From NCBI GenBank assembly GCA_964603255.1, contig CAZRVA010000001.1:1-64000 (forward strand): 64,000 nucleotides of DNA. Direction: 5' to 3'. Made by a program: the position numbers and the translations under genes. This document shows, piece after piece, positions 1-9,717 of the stretch. Under the pieces are notes generated by a model, which made no database searches, was not told where the DNA came from, and saw only the letters and a list, made by a program, of their open reading frames with translations. The DNA is from UBA6183 sp964603255. Its GTDB lineage: Bacteria > Bacteroidota > Bacteroidia > UKL13-3. Every line of letters starts with the position of its first letter. The stretch's first letter is position 1.

Positions 1-140
1 GGCTTTTAATAAAGGCCATGATTGCAAGACAAGTTTGGCGCGATGAAGGTTATTACACTGTTTTGAGCAGTGAAGATAAAATGATTAGAAAAGCCATCGA
101 AACCTTTTCATCCAACTACGAAAAATTACTTCACCCTTAA
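1..140 (+). CDS. C-terminal fragment, probable S41-family C-terminal processing protease
   Basis: An open frame enters from the left edge and ends at a TAA at 138-140, giving about 45 C-terminal residues. The stretch LLIKAMIARQVW followed by a YYTVL...MIRKAIE pattern resembles the extreme C-terminus of Bacteroidota S41 (Ctp/Tsp-type) periplasmic proteases, which commonly end with a KALIAR-x-W helix and a D-x-x-x-KKAL segment. The catalytic domain lies outside the window, so the family call rests only on this tail. The gene converges on ftcD and shares a bidirectional terminator with it. Confidence 0.5.
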   Translation, partial: LLIKAMIARQVWRDEGYYTVLSSEDKMIRKAIETFSSNYEKLLHP

Positions 141-144
141 TAAC

Positions 145-179
145 AAAAATGCCACACCAAAATTTGATGTGGCATTTTT
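145..179. terminator. Bidirectional intrinsic terminator
   Basis: GCCACA (151-156) pairs with TGTGGC (167-172) around a short AT-rich centre. A-rich and T-rich flanks extend the stem and supply a U-tract on either strand. It sits between the convergent protease fragment and ftcD. Confidence 0.8.
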
Positions 180-197
180 TATTTATCCTTAAATCTA

Positions 198-1889
198 TTA
201 AGCAATTGCAGCTTCAACCTTTGCAATTAATGCATCAGCTTCTGCATGATTTTTATCTAAAATTTGTTTGGCACGCGATTTAATATCTTCGGCAAATGCG
301 CGATCTTTTAACCCTTGTGCGTTTACCAACACATTAAAGTAAGCACCACGCACCGCAGTTTTAACGCATAACACCCCTACACCTGCATCGGTAATGCTAT
401 TAGGATTTCCTTGCTCAACCATTGCAGCTAACATTGGTAAAATGCTGTATGCAGTTTCCATCACTTTAAATGGAATTTCACATGCATACTTAGTAGCATC
501 TTCTATGGCTTGTGTTCTTGCTTTTTTCTCTTCATCAGTTGATTTTGGTAAACCAAACGCATTCATAATTTTGTTAAAGGCATTGGTATCTTCATCCACC
601 AAAGTCAATAACGTATCTTTTACATGCTGACCTTGAGCAGCAAAATCGCTAAACAAGTTTATCTTATCTTCCCAACCACGTTTACCTGCACTTAAGTTGG
701 CCACCATAGTACCTAAAGCAGCACCTAAACTTCCTACATAAGCACTGATACTTCCACCACCGGGTGCAGGACTTTCGCTTGCAGTTTCATCAGCAAATGC
801 GCGTAAATCCATGCGGATTAAACGTTCGTTTTCTGCCTTACGTAGTTTGTATTCAATAATTTTTTTCTCCGGATCGAAAGGAGCTAATTCATCCAAACCT
901 AAACTTTTAACAGCAATGTGTATCAACTCACTTTCGCTTACACCAATACTGCGGTTTTGTTTTTGCAGGTAGTGTTTACCAGCATCTAACATAGCACTTA
1001 GTGGAATCAAACCAACCAACTCACTTCCTGTTACACGTAAGCCACGGCTTTGTGCGCTGCGGCAAACTTCATCAAAAGCCTGGTGAACAGAAGTAATTTT
1101 ATAGTTGGTTAAGTTCATAGAAATTTGAGCAATATTGTACTCTTCAATAAACCAACCAATAGCTTTAACGGCTTTTAAAGTTCCCGGGATACGCACATCG
1201 TTTCCATCTGCATCTTTAACTACTTTACCGGTTACCGGGTTTCCTTCGCGTTTAACACGTCCGGCTTCACGCACATCAAACGCAACGCTATTAGCCAAAC
1301 GAACAGATTTTGTATTTAGGTTTACGTTGTATGCAATTAAAAAATCGCGTGCACCAATTACGGTACCGCCCCATTTTGCGTTAAACTCAGCCGGCCCAAA
1401 ATCAGGTTTCCACTCCGGTAATTTTATTTTGTCAAAAAAGCCTTCATATTCACCGGCACGAATTACCGATAAGTTTTTACGTGCTTCGTTTGGTTGAGCA
1501 GCTTCGTATAAGTACACCGGAATATTAAGTTCCTCGCCAACCCGCTTACCTAATTTTTGAGCATAAACCACAGTTTCTTCCATGGTAATACCACTTACCG
1601 GAATTAAAGGACACACATCAGTTGCACCCATACGTGGATGTTCGCCTTTGTGTTTACTCATGTCAATTAATTCGGATGCTTTTTTAATAGCCAAGTAGGC
1701 TGCTTCAATTACCACATCAGGATGGCCAACAAAAGTTACAACCGTTCTGTTAGTGGCTTTTCCGGGATCAACGTCTAACAACATTACGCCTTCTACCGAT
1801 TCTATTTGGTCGGTTATTTGTTTGATGATTCCTAAATCAACCCCTTCGCTAAAATTAGGAACACACTCTATTAATGCATTTTTATTCAT
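198..1889 (-). CDS. ftcD: Glutamate formimidoyltransferase / formimidoyltetrahydrofolate cyclodeaminase
   Basis: Bifunctional enzyme of histidine degradation. It moves the formimino group from formiminoglutamate to tetrahydrofolate, then deaminates the product to methenyl-THF and ammonia. The N-terminal transferase shows ECVPNFSEG near residue 7 and HPRMGATD near residue 83. The C-terminal cyclodeaminase (about 375-560) shows the PAPGGGS loop. The 563-aa length fits the fused form. I start at the ATG at 1889 (MNKNALIEC) because the family begins just before ECVPNFSEG; a 10-codon upstream extension to 1919 has no family support. Neither hutH nor hutU is adjacent, so any histidine operon is elsewhere. 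Confidence 0.93.
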   Translation of the reverse strand: MNKNALIECVPNFSEGVDLGIIKQITDQIESVEGVMLLDVDPGKATNRTVVTFVGHPDVVIEAAYLAIKKASELIDMSKHKGEHPRMGATDVCPLIPVSGITMEETVVYAQKLGKRVGEELNIPVYLYEAAQPNEARKNLSVIRAGEYEGFFDKIKLPEWKPDFGPAEFNAKWGGTVIGARDFLIAYNVNLNTKSVRLANSVAFDVREAGRVKREGNPVTGKVVKDADGNDVRIPGTLKAVKAIGWFIEEYNIAQISMNLTNYKITSVHQAFDEVCRSAQSRGLRVTGSELVGLIPLSAMLDAGKHYLQKQNRSIGVSESELIHIAVKSLGLDELAPFDPEKKIIEYKLRKAENERLIRMDLRAFADETASESPAPGGGSISAYVGSLGAALGTMVANLSAGKRGWEDKINLFSDFAAQGQHVKDTLLTLVDEDTNAFNKIMNAFGLPKSTDEEKKARTQAIEDATKYACEIPFKVMETAYSILPMLAAMVEQGNPNSITDAGVGVLCVKTAVRGAYFNVLVNAQGLKDRAFAEDIKSRAKQILDKNHAEADALIAKVEAAIA

Positions 1890-1930
1890 GAGTAAAAAGT
1901 ATGCTAAATGATTCGGCAAATAAACAACTA

Positions 1931-1964
1931 AAAACGAAAAAAGCCCCGGGAAATTCCCGAGGCT
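1931..1964 (-). terminator. Intrinsic terminator of the first giant T9SS gene
   Basis: The stem 1942-1950/1956-1964 (nine positions, one mismatch, GC-rich) has a 5-nt loop. On the minus strand it is followed by six Ts. It lies 34 bp beyond the stop of the 2427-aa gene. Confidence 0.85.
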
Positions 1965-1997
1965 CTCTCACAAACATCAAACTATCAAGAACACTAC

Positions 1998-4900
1998 TTA
2001 GTTCTTAATCATTTTTATTACAACTTCTTGTCCATCAACAGCTATTTTAACAAAATAAATACCGGTGTTTAGGTTGCTCATTTCGTTGATAGAAATGGTG
2101 TTGCTACCTTCTGCAACCTGGTAATTGTTAGATAATATGCTGCGACCACTGAAGTCGAATACAGTTACGTTAGCAGTAGATGCTTTAGTTGCATTTACAC
2201 TAACAGTAACATCAGCGTTAAAAGGATTTGGATAAGCGCTGATTGAATTGGTATTGTTCATTTCGTTTAACAATACAACCACATTGCTTAAGCTTGATTT
2301 ACCATCAAAGTCTACTTGTTTTAAACGGTAGTATACTTTGCTAACGGCATTATTAAATACGCCATTATCAATAAAGGTATAAGTTGATTTTATATTTGTA
2401 TTTCCTGCACCTTTAACAAAACCAATTGTTTCGAAAGTACGTCCGTCAAAACTACGTTGCACATCAAAGCCTTTGTTGTTAGATTCTGATGCAGTAACCC
2501 AGGTTAAACGAGCATCGTTAACTTTTTTAGCAGCTGTAAAACTTGCCCATTTAACCGGAACCGGAGTATTTAATACCTCATCAGCACCCATATAAGTAAA
2601 TGCTAAACGGGTATTTCCGTCAATATCAACCGGAACTTCAATTCTTACCAAGCAAGAATATGTTGGATTGCCAACAGAAGCACCTGTTAAATGTAAATCA
2701 GACAACGAAACAAACGATGTTGAATCTGACACTGAATTTACATCTTGAACAAGGGCTGCTTTCCATGCGGTTAATGAAGTAACATCAGCACCCAAGAACC
2801 CAAATACAGCTTGCGTGCCAAATGCAAAATAATTGTTGTAATTGATATCAACTGTGGCTGGATTCGTTAATGCTGAAGCAATAGCGTATGCTTTAGCCGA
2901 GGCACTTAGGTTATTTTCAATACCATTAATAAAAATGTTGTTACGTGCTAATAGATTGGTTACACCTGATGCTACGTAAACAGCAGCCGACTGGGTAGCT
3001 GAAGATCTATTCGCATTTCCTCTTAAAGAAACTGTATTGTGTAACAATGAGATGTTTCCAGTGCTACCCAAAATACGAAGCCCAACTATTCCATCACCGG
3101 CTAAACTTGTCCATCCATCACCCAAAATATTAGAAATCATGTTATTTGAAACTATGATATTGCTTATGGCTAATCCAGTATTAATATCAATTCCTTTACC
3201 CCCATATCCGCCAGTTCCGGCATAAATAATACTATCAACAACATTTCTGGTAATTGTTGCATTTTCAACGCCTGTTTGCACAAGAATACCAGTTGTTCCA
3301 TCGCCCATTGCAGTGTTTGTTGAGTTGATATTTTTAATGTAGTTATTGCTGATCATTAAGCCATTGGTTTGCATTACATAAATACCCGCATTTGTTACTG
3401 TATTTAGATTAACCACATTACCAATAGTGTTATTACTAATAACCATCCCTTTGTTTTTATTTAGAGATGTTCCTGATGCATAAATTGCATAACCAACTTT
3501 TGTGAACTCATTATTCTCTATCACTAAACTATCGTTATCAGCACCTGTACCCGAACTTGATATGGTAGCTCCTGCAGCATAAATACCAAATGAAGTTGCT
3601 ACTGCTGATGTATCACCTTGTATTTTTGTGTTTTTAACTTTGATACCTATTGCACCAGCAGTATTGCCCATACTTTGTACCCAAATAACTGCGGTGTTAC
3701 CAATACGTGATGTATTGGTGATAGTCAAATCACGTGTATTTCCGGTTGTGGCTGCTCCATCAATAGTAATGTAATCTGCACCATTAAATTTAAAGATAGA
3801 CTGATTGCTTGCACCAGAAATAGAAACTGTGTTGTTTAAAGTTGGCTTAATGGTAACCGGATTGTTAATACCCATACCACCAAATACATCAAATGCAATT
3901 GGGAATGTTTCCGTTGCTGCTGTGTATGAGGCATCAGTTAACTCAAAAGTAACAGGAGCACTTACACCACGTAAATTAAGTTGAGAAACCGCTTGGGTTA
4001 ATGATGTAAAGTTTGGCGAAGTTTGCGATGCTCCAACCAAGTAAGTTCCTGCAAGTGGCGCTCCAATAATTGTAAATGAGTTTCTTGAGGTAGGAACAGA
4101 AGTAATGTTAGCAACACTACTTGCCACAAATCCTATTGATGGGTTGGCAGAAACATTAGCTGTTGTAATCAAATCCTGCGCTGTTACAAAATATTCAATA
4201 ACATCACCTGTTGCAACTGTACCTGTTAAGTATAATAACGAATAATCAATTGTAAAACTAAAAGGTGATGAAGTGTTGGTTGCCTCCACATATTTCCAAC
4301 CATTAAAACTTGATGAGTTATCTGTTGGATAGTTACCCAATGCATTTGCATCAGTAGTACGTTTGAAATAAATACGAGGTTTGTTTGTTGTAACGTTTAC
4401 ACCACTTACGTCTGTAATAGCTGCAAACGCAGATAGCACAGGATTACTGGTTGAACTTGTATTTGCAATTTGCGTGTAAGTAATAGTAGGACCCGCAAGG
4501 TCTACTGTATTTTCGTAAGCACCAATAGTAGGTGCGGTTGCCGAACGAATTGCATTGTTAAAGTCTCTATCAATTGTGCTTATTATCGCGGCAAACCCAC
4601 CAACAGTTCCTAACCCTGCAATTAAAGTTGTATCATTAACAAAAGTAGGATTTACAGCAATAGAATTTGCATTGGCACCTGTACTTGTTTGAAGTCCGGT
4701 TAATGTATTTACATCAGTTCCGTTTGCATTCATTAAAATACCAAATGTACCACCACCAAAAAAATTGTTATTATTAAAAGTTAACCCAGGAATTGTTCCA
4801 CTTACGGTAGTCCAATAGGCATAGTGTTTTGATCCGGCTAAACCTGTTGTATTGTTACTAAAAATATTATTTCTAATATCAGATCCTGTGTAGGTTCCTG

Positions 4901-7900
4901 GTAAAATAAGTAATGGTGCTGAAGAGCTTGCTGAAGAACCATTTTGAGGAGCACCAAATAAATGAATGGTGTTGTAATAAACTTTTAAGTTAGTTGCACC
5001 TGAAGCTAAACGAATTCCAAATGCGTTCCAAGTTGTGGATGTAGTACTATAGTTCGCTGTTTTAATATCATAAATAAGGTTATTATAAATCGAATCGTTA
5101 TCTACACCAGTTCCTGATGCAATGTTTATTCCATAGGCTCCATAACCACTAGCGCTTGTAGAGTATATACCTTTAATGACATTTCTCTTAATGGTACTAT
5201 TGGTTAACCCTGATGCAATCCAAATACCAGCATTATTAATAGCACCACTTTGCTTTATGTTAAATATAATATTGTTTTCAATCAAAACTGAATCGGCATT
5301 TAACAAATACACGCCATTATTACGTGTAAAAAATGCGTTACTATCTGTTCCTATTCTGTTGTTTCTTAATGATACTTGTTTAACCTTATTAGCAACAGAA
5401 CTACCACTAATAACAACACCATAGTCTGTGTTGTAAACATCATTGTTTTCAATTAGTAAGTTGCCATGACCAATACCTCCTGAAGATAAACCTACGGTTG
5501 TACCACCCACAAGTATACCGTATGATGCCGCAGTATTGCTACCAGCCTTTACAATTGTATTTTTGAAAATAGTATTTCGTACACCTTGGTTTAATGCTGT
5601 ACCTTGAAACATAACCACCGCACCTGTTGTGTTGGTGTTTTGTATTACTAAGTTTTGGCTTGTTGTATTATTGTTAGAACCATCAAAAATATAGTTTGAT
5701 GCCCCATTAGCAAAACGTAAAATGGTAGTAGCATTTGAACCAGAAATTGTAGTGGAGACACCCGTATTTGGTTTTATTGTTATAGTAAAGTTTGGATTTG
5801 TAGTTGGGAAAGCCACGAAGTTAATCGGGAAAGTTTCTGCTGTTGAAACATAGTCAGCATCCAGCAATAGCGTGATATTACCCTGAACTTGCTTACCCGA
5901 TATATCTGCTAAAGCCGCGGTAATATTTGTGTAGTTTGGTGCTGTTTTAGTTGCACCAACTAAAAAGTTACCTGATATTGGTGTGATAACCTCACCTAAT
6001 GCATAAAATCCTTCCAACAAGGTTGAAGAGGTAATTTTGTTGGTAAGCAATGTATTACCAATTGGTCCTGCACTTACCGGTGCATAAACACCTGTCAAAG
6101 TTGAAGAGTAAGCAATACGATTTACACCAACCAAGTTAGCCGAAGTGAATCTTGCATAAGTACTATCCAAGTTGGCTTGTCCATTAGGAACTGTAATATT
6201 CCAATAACCATTTGTATATAGCGAATTTAACTGGCCTGCAGCAGGTGTACCTCCTGTGCTTGTGTTAAATCTTTCCACTAAAACATCAACAGTACCATTT
6301 GCATTTGTACCAGTATTTACCAACTCTATTAGTCCATATGTACTTCCTTTACCTACGGGAAATGCTATTGTTCCGGCAGTTGTTAAAGAGGCTGGTATGG
6401 TACGTTGCATTGGGCCATCTACAAAGCTTGTTGTGCCACCTATAGTTGCGGTTCCAGTTGCTGCTATACGTAGAAGATTTGTTGATGTAGTAATTAATTT
6501 ACCGGCTGTCATTGTTAAAGTACCAGTAACATCTAGAGCACCACCAGCCAGTGTAACATGATTGGTATCAGCAATGGTTAAATTGGTAATCGTTCTTGAA
6601 GCTGGAATTTCTATACCAGTTGTGCGCATTGCACCTTCTTGTTGATAAATTAGTGAGTATGCTCCAGTTCCTAAATTAAACGTAGGTGCAACATCAAAGA
6701 TGCCTACGTTACCGTTTGTGTACCCAGCAACACCCACCTGTACTATTACAGCTTGTGTTGAGCCATTACCTAATGAAATATTATTGCTGTTTATAAGCTG
6801 AGTTGGGCTGAAAAAATTAACGCGATAAGTAGTAACAGATTTGTTAAACGTCACACCACCAACTGTATTTTGGTTACTGATAGACTGATGTGTATCAGTT
6901 CCTGTGCCGCTATATGTTTGTGCTGAATTGCGGGCAAAAACCAAATTACTTCCAGCAACTGTTCCATCAACAGTTCCATTATTTGTAACAGTTGTGCCAG
7001 AGTTAAACAACACAAATCCATTTAAACTAAGTGTGCTTCCATTAGATACAGTTAAGCTGTTCCATACATTAAGCTGTGCACCCAATACTGCAGTTTTAGC
7101 ATTGGTTGTATTATCAACCAATAAACTAGGCACATTACCTCTGATATTAAAATTGAAGTTTGTTGCAGTTGATGCGTTACCTATTTGTAAAGTACCTCCT
7201 GTTAAACCGTTAACTGGAGCTACGTTATAATCTTGTTGTGTTGTGCCTGTGCTTCGCTGCACCAATGTTAAGGTACCTCCCGTCCAATTTATAATTGATG
7301 CAGCACTTGTAATACCAAATGATGGTGATGCAGATGTTGAATTACCAACAGTCGCCACATTAATATTACCACTACTAAAGTTAAAGTTAACTACGTTTCC
7401 TGTATTAATTCTTGCAGCAGCATTAACTGTTCCACCATCAACTGTAAATGTAGCGCCTGTACCAAAACCTAATACTTGTGCTGCTGTTTGAGAAACATTA
7501 AAAATACCTGCAGTAACTTGCAACAAACCATTAACTGTAGGACTGCCATTTGTTGATGTTACAATAAAATTAGGATTATTAAGATGTAAACCGCCCGTCA
7601 AAGGAATGGTGTATGCGGCAGTTGTATATATTGGGTTTGATTGATTAAAAGAACCATTTATTTTTAACACACCAGCGGTGTGTGTTGAAATCAAACCAAC
7701 TGTATTGGCACCTTGAACTGTAAATGGAGCTTCAATTTCTATCAATGGTCTGTTAACAGATACGGCACCTTTATTTAAAACAACAGTTCTAAAATCTAAT
7801 AAAGTTGGCGTACCCGAAATTTTTGCGTTTAAAGTTCCAAAGAAATTTACCGTTACTCCTGCACTGGTATTAAAATCTGCAGTACCATCAACAACTAGAG

Positions 7901-9281
7901 ACCCCTCTCCCAAACCAGTAGCAGCTGATCCTCCTAACCTTAAATTATGCGTAGTTAATGTTCCTGTTCCTGCATCAAAAACGCCACCTGTAGCAACATA
8001 AACATTTCCATTAACAGTTAGTGTAGCGGCAGTTGTTGCATCAAAATTCAATACACCTGATGTTCCTGTTCCTACCCTAACGGCATGACATAACGGAGTT
8101 AAGCCATCAATGGTAACCGTAGCACCATCAACAATTACAACCGAATCAGATGCAGTTGGTACAATACCATTTGCCCAAGTCGATGTGCTTGTCCAATTAC
8201 CACCGGTTGAAGTTGAGAGCAAGGCTGAAGCGTTGGTAGTAGAAACGGTTGTAGTTGCAAACTTAGAAATATCAGACTCTGATGCAGCTGTTACCCTGAA
8301 GGTATAAGCTTTGCTTGGAAACAATCCTGTTACATTATATGTAGTTGCGTTTGATGGTAATGTTCCAATTGTTGAGTAAGTTAAACCACCATCATTAGAT
8401 TGTTCTACAGTATAATAAGTTTCATTGCTTGCAGCATCAGTCCAATTTAAAGTTAGTGTTGATGCGGTAATTGCTGTAGCAGTTAAACCAGTTGGTGCAG
8501 CTGTTACAGCCGGAGATGGTGTAAAAGTAAGTACCCTTCTACTGCCTTGGGCAGTAGAATGTAATCCATTTATAACTCCAGCTGCGAAAGTATTGGTAAC
8601 AAGCGTTGCTGAAGCAGCTGAAGTTGGCGGTACGGCCACTGTTACTGTTTGTGCAGTTGAAACTGTGTTACTAGATGCCAGGAATATTGCTCTGGTAACT
8701 GATGAACCCGCCTGCATTGGACCATACAAATATTGTATCGTACCATTTTCATACAACCAAACCTGCATATCTGCAGCTGGGTTTGAAACACCCCATGGCA
8801 CAGCAAAACCAGGAAACTCTAATTTAAAAATTCGATTTGGTGCTGTACCTGTTACTACAAATCGAACTGCATCATTTGTTGCGTTATCACCTGACATTGG
8901 TGCTAAAGTAACCGTATTGGCTGCTAATGCTGAAACATTGCCTGTTGCAATTGCAGTTTCTGAAGAATTACGGTGCAAACGCATTTGGCCATTAGAGTTA
9001 GCACTAAAATGCGTGTAATTGACACCCATGAACGTGAATGGAAAACCTATAGGAAATAGGCCTGTGTTACGATCATCGTTGTAACCTACAACCATATTAC
9101 CCGTACCAGCAGTTGTTGTGGCACCAGTCATCGGATCAAGTGAACCTGTTGTGCTCGTTGAAAACACATAGTTACTGATGTTTTGAGCTTGTACGAGACT
9201 GAGTCCCGCAAACAAAGCTGTTAATACAATTTTCCGGCCATAGGAAAAAAGATTACTCATTTTTAGTAATGGATTCTTCAT
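1998..9281 (-). CDS. Giant T9SS-secreted surface protein with FN3 and duplicated beta-helix modules
   Basis: Predicted 2427-aa exported protein. The start at 9281 gives MKNPLLKMSN followed by a hydrophobic signal peptide ending ...SLVQAQ; an ATG at 9260 is an alternative, and an in-frame extension to 9353 would bury the signal. Order: N-terminal beta domain (about 33-250) shared with the next giant gene, fibronectin III-like domain (about 257-345), a Thr/Ser/Asn-rich all-beta region (about 357-1100), first right-handed parallel beta-helix (about 1105-1590), an immunoglobulin-like linker, second beta-helix (about 1740-2220), an FN3-like PVKW module, and a T9SS type A sorting domain (about 2347-2427: AYPNPF, DFSGR, NTGIYFVK). 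The function is probably adhesion or matrix; no catalytic residues are evident. A small ORF lies directly upstream on the same strand. Confidence 0.9.
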   Translation of the reverse strand: MKNPLLKMSNLFSYGRKIVLTALFAGLSLVQAQNISNYVFSTSTTGSLDPMTGATTTAGTGNMVVGYNDDRNTGLFPIGFPFTFMGVNYTHFSANSNGQMRLHRNSSETAIATGNVSALAANTVTLAPMSGDNATNDAVRFVVTGTAPNRIFKLEFPGFAVPWGVSNPAADMQVWLYENGTIQYLYGPMQAGSSVTRAIFLASSNTVSTAQTVTVAVPPTSAASATLVTNTFAAGVINGLHSTAQGSRRVLTFTPSPAVTAAPTGLTATAITASTLTLNWTDAASNETYYTVEQSNDGGLTYSTIGTLPSNATTYNVTGLFPSKAYTFRVTAASESDISKFATTTVSTTNASALLSTSTGGNWTSTSTWANGIVPTASDSVVIVDGATVTIDGLTPLCHAVRVGTGTSGVLNFDATTAATLTVNGNVYVATGGVFDAGTGTLTTHNLRLGGSAATGLGEGSLVVDGTADFNTSAGVTVNFFGTLNAKISGTPTLLDFRTVVLNKGAVSVNRPLIEIEAPFTVQGANTVGLISTHTAGVLKINGSFNQSNPIYTTAAYTIPLTGGLHLNNPNFIVTSTNGSPTVNGLLQVTAGIFNVSQTAAQVLGFGTGATFTVDGGTVNAAARINTGNVVNFNFSSGNINVATVGNSTSASPSFGITSAASIINWTGGTLTLVQRSTGTTQQDYNVAPVNGLTGGTLQIGNASTATNFNFNIRGNVPSLLVDNTTNAKTAVLGAQLNVWNSLTVSNGSTLSLNGFVLFNSGTTVTNNGTVDGTVAGSNLVFARNSAQTYSGTGTDTHQSISNQNTVGGVTFNKSVTTYRVNFFSPTQLINSNNISLGNGSTQAVIVQVGVAGYTNGNVGIFDVAPTFNLGTGAYSLIYQQEGAMRTTGIEIPASRTITNLTIADTNHVTLAGGALDVTGTLTMTAGKLITTSTNLLRIAATGTATIGGTTSFVDGPMQRTIPASLTTAGTIAFPVGKGSTYGLIELVNTGTNANGTVDVLVERFNTSTGGTPAAGQLNSLYTNGYWNITVPNGQANLDSTYARFTSANLVGVNRIAYSSTLTGVYAPVSAGPIGNTLLTNKITSSTLLEGFYALGEVITPISGNFLVGATKTAPNYTNITAALADISGKQVQGNITLLLDADYVSTAETFPINFVAFPTTNPNFTITIKPNTGVSTTISGSNATTILRFANGASNYIFDGSNNNTTSQNLVIQNTNTTGAVVMFQGTALNQGVRNTIFKNTIVKAGSNTAASYGILVGGTTVGLSSGGIGHGNLLIENNDVYNTDYGVVISGSSVANKVKQVSLRNNRIGTDSNAFFTRNNGVYLLNADSVLIENNIIFNIKQSGAINNAGIWIASGLTNSTIKRNVIKGIYSTSASGYGAYGINIASGTGVDNDSIYNNLIYDIKTANYSTTSTTWNAFGIRLASGATNLKVYYNTIHLFGAPQNGSSASSSAPLLILPGTYTGSDIRNNIFSNNTTGLAGSKHYAYWTTVSGTIPGLTFNNNNFFGGGTFGILMNANGTDVNTLTGLQTSTGANANSIAVNPTFVNDTTLIAGLGTVGGFAAIISTIDRDFNNAIRSATAPTIGAYENTVDLAGPTITYTQIANTSSTSNPVLSAFAAITDVSGVNVTTNKPRIYFKRTTDANALGNYPTDNSSSFNGWKYVEATNTSSPFSFTIDYSLLYLTGTVATGDVIEYFVTAQDLITTANVSANPSIGFVASSVANITSVPTSRNSFTIIGAPLAGTYLVGASQTSPNFTSLTQAVSQLNLRGVSAPVTFELTDASYTAATETFPIAFDVFGGMGINNPVTIKPTLNNTVSISGASNQSIFKFNGADYITIDGAATTGNTRDLTITNTSRIGNTAVIWVQSMGNTAGAIGIKVKNTKIQGDTSAVATSFGIYAAGATISSSGTGADNDSLVIENNEFTKVGYAIYASGTSLNKNKGMVISNNTIGNVVNLNTVTNAGIYVMQTNGLMISNNYIKNINSTNTAMGDGTTGILVQTGVENATITRNVVDSIIYAGTGGYGGKGIDINTGLAISNIIVSNNMISNILGDGWTSLAGDGIVGLRILGSTGNISLLHNTVSLRGNANRSSATQSAAVYVASGVTNLLARNNIFINGIENNLSASAKAYAIASALTNPATVDINYNNYFAFGTQAVFGFLGADVTSLTAWKAALVQDVNSVSDSTSFVSLSDLHLTGASVGNPTYSCLVRIEVPVDIDGNTRLAFTYMGADEVLNTPVPVKWASFTAAKKVNDARLTWVTASESNNKGFDVQRSFDGRTFETIGFVKGAGNTNIKSTYTFIDNGVFNNAVSKVYYRLKQVDFDGKSSLSNVVVLLNEMNNTNSISAYPNPFNADVTVSVNATKASTANVTVFDFSGRSILSNNYQVAEGSNTISINEMSNLNTGIYFVKIAVDGQEVVIKMIKN

Positions 9282-9363
9282 AATTATAAAATTTAAAATG
9301 CAAAAGCCATTTACGGATAGGTAAATGACATCAAACTGATTGTAATAAATCAACGGATAACTG

Positions 9364-9531
9364 CTATTCGTTCCAGCAGGTAGTATTATGAGCCTTTCGA
9401 ACTCCTCTGTAAACAGAAGGAGCTATACTTAATACCGCACCGGCAGCAAGTAAATCACTATCCGACATGGTTGTCAAGATATGGATGCTGCCATCAGAAT
9501 TGTGCAAATATTTTTTAAGTAGGCTATTCAT
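9364..9531 (-). CDS. Small ORF A (55 aa) upstream of giant T9SS gene; shares C-terminal motif with small ORF B
   Basis: Unrecognised. It starts with ATG at 9531 (MNSLLKKYLH) and ends ...NTTCWNE-stop. Its last 18 residues match those of the 45-aa ORF at 16441-16578 in 12 positions: P-S-x-Y-R-G-x3-A-x-N-T-T-x-W-N-E, both ending TAG. Differences include synonymous changes (Ser TCT/TCC, Ala GCT/GCC) and conservative ones (Val/Leu, Val/Ile, Arg/Lys), which favours translation. The giant gene starts 82 bp downstream. No clear signal peptide is seen; LLAAGAVLSIA is mildly hydrophobic. Alternatively, the conserved blocks could be part of an RNA element: TACAGAGGA and TGGAACGAATAGCA are identical in nucleotides and the last one runs past the stop. 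Confidence 0.55.
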   Translation of the reverse strand: MNSLLKKYLHNSDGSIHILTTMSDSDLLAAGAVLSIAPSVYRGVRKAHNTTCWNE

Positions 9532-9586
9532 TTGGTTTTAACGCGTTCGAAATTACATTTCATAAACGTAAATACAAGACGCCTTA

Positions 9587-9626
9587 TTACATAATTCTGG
9601 TTGCACCTTTTTCAAAAATTATGTAA
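9587..9626. repeat. 10-bp perfect inverted repeat upstream of small ORF A
   Basis: TTACATAATT (9587-9596) and AATTATGTAA (9617-9626) are separated by 20 bp. They lie 55 bp upstream of the small ORF A start, near a weak -7-like TACGTTTA on the minus strand. This could be an operator or an RNA stem. Confidence 0.5.
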
Positions 9627-9662
9627 AAAATAAATATTGTATTGCTAATCAATTTTTTAAAA

Positions 9663-9695
9663 ACAAAAAAGCCTCGGGAATCACCCGAGGCTTTT
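9663..9695 (-). terminator. Intrinsic terminator of the second giant T9SS gene
   Basis: The perfect 8-bp stem GCCTCGGG/CCCGAGGC (9671-9678/9684-9691) has a 5-nt loop. On the minus strand six Ts follow. It is nearly the same hairpin as the one ending the first giant gene. Confidence 0.9.
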
Positions 9696-9717
9696 ATCAA
9701 TAATTAAGAATAATTAA

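Noticed and set aside
8425..9018. 197-codon open frame on the plus strand opposite the first giant gene
   Set aside because: It is antisense to a repetitive Thr/Val/Ala-rich coding region whose reverse complement lacks stops. There is no start context, no domain and many similar antisense frames along both giant genes.
9282..9353. N-terminal extension of the first giant protein
   Set aside because: It would place 24 residues before an otherwise normal signal peptide. The ATG at 9281 gives a standard export signal.
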